Part shown: one piece after another, positions 54,996 to 64,000 of the stretch
Numbering within the stretch: position 1 is the first letter of the stretch
Layout: the number at the start of each line of letters is the position of its first letter
NCBI GenBank assembly: GCA_036971715.1
Contig: JAVHJL010000006.1
Location: 124,001 to 188,000, forward strand
Length of the DNA stretch: 64,000 bases
Direction of reading: 5' to 3'
Source of the DNA: Arthrobotrys musiformis
Taxonomy: Eukaryota; Ascomycota; Orbiliomycetes; Orbiliales; Orbiliaceae
Made by a program: the position numbers and the translations under genes
The notes under the pieces: generated by a model
The model's input: only the letters and a program-made list of their open reading frames with translations
What the model was told of the DNA's origin: nothing
The model's database searches: none

Positions 54996-55305
54996 CGTTG
55001 CTTTGAGTGTTCAGATACCGATCTATCGATATCGATATCGATTCGATGTATCAAAAAGTTGCAGTTGTAATTTTTTGGTGTTGCAGATTTGTGGTGGTTT
55101 GGTTTGGTTTGGTTTAGCAGGCAGACTGTTGGTCAGAGATAGCCAGCCAACCAAACCAAACCATCCCGGCATTCATTTCTCGAAACCTCATTCCAGGCCC
55201 TCATCCCTCCTCCCTCTTCTCTCGACTCCTCCCACCCCATCAACCGTCCTCCCAATTCTTCCCCTCTCAGATTATCTACAACCTTGCCCTGTACCGATCT
55301 AAATC
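54996..55305. promoter_or_regulatory. Divergent HGH1/LSC2 promoter with palindrome and hairpin
   Basis: 310 nt between outward-facing starts. It contains an 18-bp palindrome made of ATCGAT units (55025-55042) and an imperfect GGTTT/AAACC inverted repeat (55095-55164), then a CTC/CCT-rich leader before the LSC2 start. Confidence 0.6.
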
Positions 55306-57130
55306 ATGTTTAAGCTCCTCCGAAGCCGGCCGATAGCGGCCTCTCTGAATTCCGCCCTTAGGGTATGTAAACGGCCTCAAAACTCATGCCACATGGTTAA
55401 CCCCACGCTAACTATCCGATGATGGCATCCAGGACCCGACAAAAAGTCACTTCATCCGCCAGCAGGTCCGGCCTTTGTCGATACACGAGTACCTTTCGGC
55501 CAACCTCTTAAAATCGGTATGAATTGGCTTCCTTGAAGAACCCGAGCCTGGTCGTCGCGCTTCCTTCCGTCCGATGCACGCAACTCACGTCGTGAACGTC
55601 ACATAATAACTTTTCTTTCTATCTTTCTGGTGAACGATGATATAGTACGGCATTGGTGTTCCAAATGGTCAGAATGCCACAACCGTCGAGGAAGCTGAGA
55701 AGGTCGCCAAAAGCATCGGTATGCAGTGACATCCCGATAATATCTCAATAGCTTCCGATTTCTGATTTTGTTTGGCTGTTCCATGAATAAGGTGGAGATG
55801 ATATGGTCATCAAAGCCCAGGTTCTCGCAGGTGGAAGAGGCAAGGGGACTTTTGACAATGGCTTGAAGGGCGGTGTCAGAGTTGTTTACTCGTAAGATAT
55901 CCCGGCGGGCGCGTCATACCATCGGATATCGGTTAATGGACTGTTTCTTCGACATAGGCCTGCTGAAGCAAAGCTTTTCGCTGGGGAAATGATTGGACAC
56001 AAGCTTATCACAAAGCAAACTGGTGCTGCTGGTAAACTGTGCACTTCGGTTTTCATTGTCGAGCGCAAATTCGCCCGAAGAGAGTTCTACCTTGCGATCC
56101 TCATGGACCGTGCAACCCAAGGCCCAGTTATTGTAGCATCTTCACAGGGTGGTATGGACATCGAAGCTGTTGCAAAGGAGTCACCGGAGGCCATTGTCAC
56201 CACCCCCATTGACATCCACCAGGGTGTTACCGACGAAATTGCTCAGAAGATTGCCAAACAGCTCGGCTTCTCTCCTCAGTGCATTGATGACGCCGCAAAG
56301 ACGATTCAGAACCTCTATAAGGTTTTTATTGAAAAGGATGCTACCCAGATCGAGATCAACCCGCTCGCTGAAACCAACGACCACAAAGTTTTGTGCATGG
56401 ACGCCAAGTTCGGATTCGATGACAATGCTGATTTCAGACAGAAGGAGGTATTCTCCTGGAGAGATATCGCCCAGGAGGATCCCGATGAAGTCCAGGCTGC
56501 GGAATATGGCCTCAATTTTATCAAGCTGGATGGCGATATTGGATGTTTGGTCAACGGTGCCGGATTGGCCATGGCAACCATGGATATCATCAAGTTGAAC
56601 GGCGGTAGCCCAGCAAACTTCTTGGATGTTGGAGGCGGTGCTACTCCACAAGCAATTCAGCGCGCTTTTGAGCTCATCACCAAGGACCCTAAGGTTACCG
56701 CTATCTTTGTCAACATTTTCGGCGGTATTGTCCGCTGCGACGACATTGCCCGCGGTCTTATTGGCACCGTTCAAAACATGAACCTTCGTGTTCCTGTCGT
56801 TGCCCGATTGCAGGGTACCAACATGCAGGAGGCCCAGAAATTGGTAAGCTATCATCAAGTCTAGGGTTGGGGATTACATCATTATGGTCCAAGAGCTCAT
56901 ATATCTACTAGATCAACGAGTCGGGTTTGAAGATTTTCTCTCTGGAAGACTTGCAGTCAGCAGCCGAGAAGGCCGTTCAGTTCTCCAAGGTCGTCAAAAT
57001 GGGTAAGTCACATTAATCTACGCACCAAGCGTACTTCGAGAATCGTGTTTAACGACAAAACCCAACTAACTGTGACTGATACCTAGCCCGAGATATTGAC
57101 GTTGGAGTTGAGTTCACTTTGGGAATATAA
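55306..57130 (+). CDS. LSC2: Succinate-CoA ligase subunit beta, mitochondrial
   Basis: Seven exons (introns 55363-55432, 55517-55645, 55719-55791, 55892-55957, 56844-56911 and 57003-57086) encode 444 aa. The enzyme makes ATP or GTP from succinyl-CoA in the citric acid cycle. A short basic presequence (MFKLLRSRPIAASLNSALR) precedes RPLSIHEYLSANLLKSYGIG, the start of the mature ATP-grasp domain. Motifs: KAQVLAGGRGKGTFDNGLKGGV, FIVERKFARREFYLAILMDR, EINPLAETND, DGDIGCLVNGAGLAMATMD, NFLDVGGGATPQAI and FVNIFGGIVRCDDIARG. The three 5' introns follow a typical dense 5' distribution. Nucleotide specificity cannot be judged by eye. Confidence 0.96.
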
Positions 57131-57412
57131 ATGTAGAGTGGGAGATAAGTACCTTGTACTTAAGTAAGTATAGGAGGCTGCAATTATTGTCTATAGAGGG
57201 TATTCCACATGGCTTGTTACCGTTCTTGTTTATATCAACTGAGGCCCACCGATTTGCTTAACCTGTCGACTATCCGTAGAGAAACTGACCAATTCATTGC
57301 TGAATAATATGACATCCATTCTTGGAGTATAATATAACACAGGTTTTGTGTTGTCCAGTCTTTGACATTTTTTTAAAAAACCACGTCCTCATCGCGTTGC
57401 CCGACCATCACA

Positions 57413-58368
57413 ATGACGTCCGTTACCAATGACATAGACCCTCTCGTCCTCCAGAACAGAATCGCCGTTGTCGCCGCTCGAAGGCGCAAACTAGTGGAGT
57501 CTCTATTACGACCGCCGACGGCCGAAGAACTCAAGAATGCAAAGTCAGCCGAAGAAATTGCCGCTGAGGAGGAAGAACTCTGGAGACCTCGACCGGCCAC
57601 GTTAGTCAACACCCACAAACCTTTACCGCTCTCGAACTCACCCCCATTGGAGGAATAAGGAGATGAGTGGGTGGGTGAATGAATGAAGAAATGGAAATGC
57701 TAAATTATAGTTTTTTTTTTTTTTTTTTTTTTCGCTGTCGAAATAGACTAGGAGCTGGTCATCCGATACCTACATCCGCAGCTGCGACAGAGACCTACAA
57801 CCGAGAACATGATCTTCTAAGACGACGGCTTCTGGGCCAAAGTATCATGAAAGATGCCCGACAGAGGCATCAAGAGAGGACGCAGCATCAAGTTCGACCC
57901 AGGGGTGCAGCCGACTCGAGCTCAAGCGACGACGACGAAGGGCAGACGAGTCGTGGAGATATCAGCAAGAGGAACTCGAAGAAACGAAAGCTCAAATCGG
58001 AAGATGGACACCATTACGGTACAAAAGCGAGGGAGGAAGATTTACAAAACTCCGGTAGCGACTCGGAACCTAGTGGAGGTGGTGGATTTGTGTCGTTGAC
58101 TGCAAAAGCCGCTACACCGAAGGGGAAGAAAATCAAGAAGGAGCAGAAGATCCCGAAGCACGAGGCGGCGCCTCGTGATCTTGAGTATGATACAAACGGG
58201 GCGGAACCAGAGCCAGAACCGGATACAGAGACAGATACAAAAATCTCGTTGGCGGAGTCGCTTGCAGAACGGATTCTCACTGGGGAGAAAATTGTCTTGG
58301 TCGGTGAAAATAAGAAAAGAAAGAAGAAGAAGAAAAAGAAGAACAAGGATTCTCTAAGTGAGAGTTAG
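57413..58368 (+). CDS. Lysine-rich fungal protein (DUF3245-like)
   Basis: Two exons (intron 57601-57746) encode 269 aa. The first 62 residues have VLQNRIAVVAARRRKLVESLLRPPT and after the junction TLGAGHPIPT, then LLRRRLLGQSI, a pattern I associate with fungal DUF3245 proteins of unknown function. The rest is disordered: Ser/Asp runs (SSSSDDDEG), basic blocks (KRNSKKRKLK, TPKGKKIKKEQK) and a C-terminal run KKRKKKKKKKNK that looks nuclear or nucleolar. The intron carries a 22-nt poly(T) tract. A minus-strand mirror of the Lys run is an artefact. Family assignment is from memory and moderate. Confidence 0.78.
57711..57732. repeat. Poly(T) tract, 22 nt, intronic
   Basis: Lies 14 nt before the 3' splice site of the DUF3245-like gene's intron, at the place of a polypyrimidine tract. 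Confidence 0.85.
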
Positions 58369-59242
58369 AAAGCACGCGGGTATCCCTACATGTCCTCTGA
58401 GTAGTACTCGGATATTGTATACCTCAATTATTACATGGTAATACCTGCGATCACATTGGGCCAGTACCCTATCTATCTATGACCACCGCTTAAATTCCCT
58501 TATAAGGGCTTACTATACGATCGCCATTCTCCACGTCCTTTGATGAGCACAATGGGAAATATTGTTTGTATGTGTGATAGTTTTAAGATACAACGAACTT
58601 ATATTCAAGCAGATGAGAAATATTGAACAACCGCAATAGGAAATGACAGGCTTTGTACAGAAGAGTATCAAATAGAAATAAAAAAGATCGCGAAGAGTGT
58701 CGAGGAAATCAAATATGCTGTCTCCAACCTAAGCACACGAGCTTGTCCCCCATTCTCCCGAACCTCCACCGTCAAATATATATACTCGCGGAAGTCATCG
58801 TCGTTGGCCAACAGAAGCCAACAATATTCGCGTCAACATGGAAACCACGGTGCCGCAGCAAAAGCATACAACGCCGGAACTTACCCTTTGTCATCAAATA
58901 ATAAGATACAAAAAACCGAAAATAAAACCTGGAAATGAGAGTGCCGAGCCAACATGGAATGTACTATGTAACGAGAAAGAAAGAGAGAACGAAGGAAAAG
59001 AAATAAAAGTAAAAAAAGTCAAATCGCACAGTAGCGAAGATCTGACGCCAGTGAGAAGTGGAAGGGGGGGGGATATTAAGGAGAAGTATGCAAAGTATAT
59101 AAAAAAAAAGACTAGAGAAAAGCGAATTGAGAGTCGTAAGTAGGAAACTGAAAATTGCAAGCGGCCATAATGCATGTAATTGGTTAATCCAAAAGCGAGA
59201 GCAGTCGCGTTTCTTTTTGAAATGAGGAAAAAAAGCAGGGAA
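58369..59242. other. Convergent intergenic region
   Basis: 874 nt, A-rich on the plus strand, between the DUF3245-like gene and the HSF-type gene's stop. No gene; short Lys-rich open frames reflect base composition. Confidence 0.5.
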
Positions 59243-61201
59243 CTAATCCACCCTCTTTCTCTTCCGGCTTTCCTCACTTGTTGGCTCTGTATCGGATCCT
59301 TTGTCGCTCGAGTTGTCCGGGCGGGAAACGGTATCTTGAGCTGAGGACGGGTTCAAAAGCGCATGAACTCCGCTAGCGACAATGCTGCCTCGGCGGGAGC
59401 CCATAGGAGGGGGTGGTGCGTCAAATTTAGAAGGGCTTGTAGTTTGTTTTGCTGTAGCAAAAGACCAGGTGCTGTCTGGGCCGATCGAGGAGAGGGATGG
59501 TTCAAACGGTGGTGGCGATTTTCGAATAGAGGAGAACGATGGTCGGGGAGCTGGATTTTGAGATCTGATTTCGTAGTTGGAAAAGCTTGGAGGTGCCTCG
59601 TCCTGGGCGTTTTGCGGTTCGCAAGATCTGCTGGATGTGCTGTTGCCCCATTGAACTGCTGACTGGTGGGAGAATGGAGAGCTTCCTGGGGGGTTCCAGC
59701 CCTGTAATCTGATATCCGCGGAAGTATGGCGTCTCGATAAATGGCTAGGGTGGACGGGAAGGCTGGTTACAGATGCTCTTGGAGCAAGTCTGTCGATTGA
59801 AGAGGGATGGAGTGAAGATGTAGGTGTAGCTCCACCGGGGCCACTCATAGAGCCGAATCTTCTTGGTCCCACAGATCCATTTTGGTTGTTGGAGGTGAAT
59901 GGAGGGCGGAAGTATCCACTACCAAGCCCGCCTCGGAGCGCTGGTGGAGGACGTCGGCCATCGTCATCATATTGAGGCCCTTGTCGAGGCGACATTGATC
60001 CGGCGTTGTCCATGGGTGGGAAGGAAAAGGTTGGAATGCGTTCTCGCTGGAAAGTCTCAAGGCTCTCTTCCAGAGATGTCGCATATCTTTCAATCTCCTT
60101 TTGCCTCGATTGGACTATATACACCACCTGTTAGCGCTAGGACAGCATAATTTATGGATTCCTCATGATGAAGAAACAAACGGAGGGACTCACTTTCTCT
60201 CAAGATAGAGACATCGGATTGTGGGATTATCCTAGCAATATATTGGGATAGGTCGATGGTCCACTGGTGACACCGGGTTAGGCCCTCGAGAAGATTTTGG
60301 CATTGGTTGCCCAAGGTATGGTTGGCATCCTCCAAGCGGTGTACTCTGCCGTTGACGTCCCAATACGCCTGTTCCAAGCTAGCGAGACGGCTCTCAATTG
60401 TGTCGACTGCCTGTTCGTTCGGTGTTCCGGGAGCACTTGGAACCACAGTTCTGCCTCCGTTGTTATATGGTGGCTCCTTGTGGATTGCCGGCCTAGATGG
60501 TCGACGTCGGATGTCCCTGAGGCTAGCCAAATCGCCACGTTTAAAGCTACCACCGCCATGTTTGAATTCCCATAGTGCAGAATCGGGAGATGCGGAGTGG
60601 AAGACGTCGTTTACTTTGTGGAACCCATACATGTTAAGCTGGCGGACGAAGGATGAGACGTTGGTGTGCTTGAAGTATTGGCTGTGCAGAATTCGAAGAG
60701 TTAGCAGCGTATTAGAGTACATCGGTGAGATAAGGAAAACCAACCTAAGAACTTTGGAAAATTCACCTGTCGGAGACATAACGAAGCTTTCACCGGATGT
60801 TGCCCACGAAATGAGATGTTGGATCGCGGCATCCTCGAGCATACTAAGAGTTGTCAGCATCGGCGCTCCATTGTGACGGGGTTTGTCGCAGTAGTTGTTC
60901 GTCATATGGACTCGTACCTGTAGAGTTTATGGATGAAAGCGGTTTGGACTTTAGGCTGTTGTAGACCATTTGAAGCCGAGGCCATTGCGAGAGAGCTACC
61001 GGCTGTGCCTGGCTTTGTAGAATCGGATGCGGTATTGTGATCTCCCTGAGAGTCCATCTCCGGGCTTCCGGTTGTTGTAATGTCCATCGGCTCGGACTTT
61101 GGTTCGGAGGAGTGTGTATGGGGTTGAGAGATTGAGTGAGTTCGTTCTATCGGCCCACTAAAAGGCGACCTGGCACTGGTACTTCTCTCCATCATCATCA
61201 T
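59243..61201 (-). CDS. HSF-type transcription factor, Sfl1-like
   Basis: Four exons (introns 60844-60917, 60682-60744 and 60115-60193) encode 580 aa. The heat-shock-factor DNA-binding domain (about 82-185) reads TAFIHKLYSMLEDAAIQHLISW, SFVMSPTGEFSKVLSQYFKHTNVSSFVRQLNMYGFHKV and DSALWEFKHGGGSFKRGDL. The SPTGEFSKVL and FHSASPDSALWEFKHG wording is closer to fungal Sfl1 repressors than to Hsf1 or Skn7; no receiver domain is present. A coiled coil follows (about 215-285, IESRLASLEQAYWDVNGRVHRLEDANHTL). The rest is Ser/Pro-rich and ends with a basic KRKRV. Four consecutive Met codons open the frame; I use the first. Sfl1-type factors control flocculation and filamentation in yeasts; the role here is inferred. 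Confidence 0.88.
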
Positions 61202-62283
61202 CTTGGCGATCCGGAGGTATTTGAGAAGCGATTCCGAGGGACCATGCAAATTATTTTGGTATTTGTCGGAAAAACAGGTGGCGACAGTCAACAGATGCGG
61301 GTACAGCTGAAGGAATTAGGTGATTTGGTTATTGGAAGGCACAGGACGAAGGGCTTGGCGGGTTCTCGGGTGTACAGGTTAGTGAGGGTAAGTAGGTAAG
61401 TAGTTCGAAGGCAGTCCCGGTTCGAGCGAGTTTCCTTTGGCAGTTGCTGAGGTTTCCGGGTGGAAGGGTGGTGCGTGTGCGTGTGTGTGATTGTTGCACA
61501 AGTTGGGGAACGAGCAGAATTCGGTCGGCAATAAACGGGAACTACGGCCTCAGGACGAGTAATTTAGGTTAGGAGTGAGGATTGGAGTGAGGATTGGAGT
61601 GGGTGGCGAAGCTGTTGGATTAGAGGGAAGAGTCAGGTAGGGAGGGTGGGAAGAAGGAGGAGGAGGTATTTGAATAAGTATGTTCGGTGGTGGTGGTGGT
61701 GGTAATAGTGGAGGAGGAGGAGAGTGGAGGGCGGCCCTAGAACCGGCGTGGAATATTCTGCTTGAAGGATGGGCGGATGCGAGTAAAAAAAGTTGCGACG
61801 GAACTGAAGCAGGCAAGAGGGCGAAGGGGAAAAAAAGAAACGAAAGGGCTGGCTGGAAGCGAGGAGGTTCTGTTCGGTGGATATGAACCAGAGCCTAAAC
61901 TTTAGGACGGCCTAATGCGCGGTTGGTGGTTGAAATGGTTCTGGAAGGTCGGACTTTAATGCCATTCATGTCAGAACAGAAACAGAACCAGAAACAGAAA
62001 CAGAAACGAAAGCTATGTGAGAGGGTGAGAGGTCAAATAAATGAACAGACAGATCGAAGGTGTGAGTGTGTGAGAGTGAAGGGGAGGGAGAGAGACTCTC
62101 TTCTTCTTCTTCTTTTCTTCTGCTTGAAGTTTTATACAATATGATATTGCATGGCATGGCATGGATGGGTGGGTGGACGGATCTGAGGTAGTTCGGAAAA
62201 ACAGCATGGCAGCCAGCCAGCCAGCCAGCCCGTCACCCAGATCTGAGAGCTCGACGGCCCGAATAGCGAACGGGCTTCCAAGG

Positions 62284-62284
<1 letters not shown>

Positions 62285-62322
<38 letters not shown>
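62285..62322. repeat. (TCTG)n tetranucleotide repeat
   Basis: About nine perfect units. Confidence 0.9.
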
Positions 62323-63925
62323 ATTGCCATCGAATGCAAGATGCAAACCGATCCATCGTCCAACCCGCCCCGCACATGACAGGCAAATATTTCCAAGCAG
62401 AAACCAATCTTCACAACTTCGAGACTGCCGCTTGATGAGAAAGAAGTGGCTCTTGCTCGTTCCGGCACGGCTGCTCGGAAAAAGCTGGTTCATCCTCGGA
62501 AGTGCCCAGCCCGGCAGAAATATCCCTCGACTGGATACATACCTACTGACTTACATAAATACATATGCACATGTGTCTATGTATATAAGTAAGTAAGTAC
62601 TCAGGTATGGATGCGCTCGTACCCAAGATTACGATCGAAGTTGATCCGAAAGTCAGAGCTAGAGAAAGAGGTCAAACTCTTCCCGACCAATCCTTCCAGC
62701 TCCTAGCCAGGTTAGCCTAAGCTAACCACGGCAAGACCATGACTGGCTGGCTGGCTGGCTGCATTGGACGGGTAAGGTGCGAACCGCCGTTTATCCTTTC
62801 TGTTTTGCCAGCAGCGGTAAACTGCAGTGGAGTGCTGTGGCAGGCAGGCAACGGAAAGGGAACTGCTGGAGCGGGGATTCCGCCCAGGGTTTGGGGCCAC
62901 AGCCAGACACATACCCGAATCTTGTCCAGGTTGTTCGTCCTTTCTCGCAAATTGAGTGTGGGGAAAAGAGGGAGAAAAGTGCAGCTCGATATTATATTCC
63001 TCCGGTGGCATCGAGGAAGGGAATACAGGTACGCATAAAGATAGATATTTAAGTACCTTAGGTAAAAGGTAGGTAGGTACCTAGATAGGGAGATATACCT
63101 GCAAGGCAGGTACAGCGATCCAATGATAGATATTCCCCTCGAGACCGAGAAATAACAAAAATGAAATAAAAAAAGCGAAAAGGCTCGAAATCAAGAGTAC
63201 ACAAGCATGTGTACACTCCGTTAAAATGATCAGGAAGGGGTGAGAAGAAAGAGGAGGAGAAGTAGTAGTATGGGGAGGAAGAAGGGGAGAAGGAAGAGGG
63301 ACTATGGGGAAATCACCTGGTTGAATTCGAGACTCTTCAACCTCGCGACGATGTTTGAGCCAACGGAAAAATCGGGAAGGAAGTGAACATGTCCCGTATC
63401 CTTGCCGGGATCACGGCGGGCTAGCACTGAGGGAATGAAACGAAAGGGAATGGAAACCAAACCGAATGAATGTGCGTTCGTGCGTTCGTGCGTACTGCAC
63501 AAGAAGTCTAGTACGGATGTATGTGTATGTGCGTATGTGCGTATTGAATGAATGACATGAACGAATGAATGAAGAACGAAGAAAGCACGAATGAATGAAT
63601 GGGATGATGCGAGGGGCCGAAAGTCCGGAGAGCGATAATATTAGATTCAGCGACCTTTACTAACCTGGATAAATAAATTATCGTTTAGATTTTTGGGGTG
63701 AGGTTTGAATGAATTAATTATCGAAGATGAGGATGATTTCGATTCAAGGCAAGATGGAGATGAGGATGAAGATGCTTTCTCTCTTTTTTTTTTTTTGAGG
63801 CCTGTCCGTTTGCCTGGAGGTGTTGTCGCCCGGGGTCAGCTTGAAGTTGACTTGCAACTCGCAATGACTTGAGATCGGAAGCAATCAAAAAAAATAAAAA
63901 TAAAATGTGCCGAACCGCCAGGCTG

Positions 63926-63951
63926 CAAGCAAGCAAGCAAGCAAGCAAGCA
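63926..63951. repeat. (AAGC)n tetranucleotide repeat
   Basis: About six units near the window end. Confidence 0.88.
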
Positions 63952-64000
63952 GGGCAAAGCAGAGCAGAACAAGCAGGGTATGTAGGTCAGTAGGTAAGTA

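Larger units (their letters stand above)
61202..64000. other. Long microsatellite-rich region upstream of the HSF-type gene
   Basis: 2.8 kb without a supportable gene. Visible repeats: GTGCGTGTGTGTG (near 61470), GGT/GGA runs (61686-61722), CAGAAA repeats (61977-62009), GCCA and GGCT runs (62212-62230 and 62740-62760), a TCTG run (62285-62322), TACCTAGG words (63050-63112), GAATGA repeats (63550-63600) and an AAGC run (63926-63951). It probably holds a long promoter or 5' leader of the HSF-type gene and the edge of the next gene's territory. Confidence 0.55.

Noticed and set aside
56181..56858. Minus-strand open frame of 225 codons within LSC2
   Set aside because: Mirror of a highly conserved exon; no start context or family resemblance.
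62712..63052. Several overlapping open frames near 62.7-63.0 kb
   Set aside because: Three frames on both strands are open at once, which reflects base composition; none resembles a protein.
1..64000. Secondary-metabolite cluster, transposon, CRISPR or novel defence system
   Set aside because: All genes fall into conserved housekeeping families or are isolated unknowns; no synthase, transposase, terminal repeats or spacer arrays are present.

Overview
The window is nuclear DNA of a filamentous ascomycete (Pezizomycotina; class not determinable by eye, Sordariomycetes or Leotiomycetes are my guess). Grounds: 26 protein genes on both strands broken by about 119 short introns (mostly 50-130 nt) with GTANGT-like donors and CTRAC-like branch sites; fungal families (ERG6, SLT11, MZM1, DASH subunit HSK3, fungal complex I NUXM, HSF-type SFL1-like factor); intergenic DNA rich in TACCTA/TAGGTA words and microsatellites. 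No CRISPR, prophage, IS element, transposase, secondary-metabolite cluster, rRNA or convincing tRNA was seen. The content is conserved housekeeping; the unusual biology is in how the genes are spliced.

Layout. 1-12.5 kb: the 3' end of phosphofructokinase, PDB1 (pyruvate dehydrogenase E1 beta), MZM1, SLT11, ERG6, ZUO1, an EXPERA membrane protein and an unrecognised Ser-rich protein. 13.4-27 kb: checkpoint kinase MEC1/ATR in 23 exons, IMP 5'-nucleotidase ISN1 and fork-protection factor CSM3, all on the plus strand. 27-36 kb: a cytochrome b2-type lactate dehydrogenase, TFG1 (TFIIF), HSK3 (DASH), MED17 and NUXM. 36-48.6 kb: SKI2 helicase, an importin-7/8 type karyopherin, NCB2 and ARP6. 49-57 kb: XPT1, a Rab GTPase, HGH1 and LSC2. 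57-61 kb: a lysine-rich protein and an HSF-type transcription factor, followed by 2.8 kb of microsatellite-rich DNA.

Themes. Two genes are mitochondrial carbon enzymes (PDB1, LSC2); MZM1 and NUXM serve respiratory complexes III and I. Transcription is represented by TFG1, MED17, NCB2, ARP6 and the HSF factor; RNA processing and translation by SLT11, SKI2, ZUO1 and HGH1; chromosome maintenance by MEC1, CSM3 and HSK3; purine salvage by ISN1 and XPT1.

Most interesting signals: a probable U2-type AT-AC intron in PDB1; microexons of 5 nt (XPT1), 6 and 12 nt (Rab) and 8, 11 and 15 nt (ISN1), each needed to restore a conserved protein motif; a 441-nt GC-AG intron in the Rab gene; and an in-frame TAG followed by a 95-codon open extension in NCB2. 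All gene models were built by hand from reading frame, splice signals and remembered family motifs; no transcript or database evidence was available.
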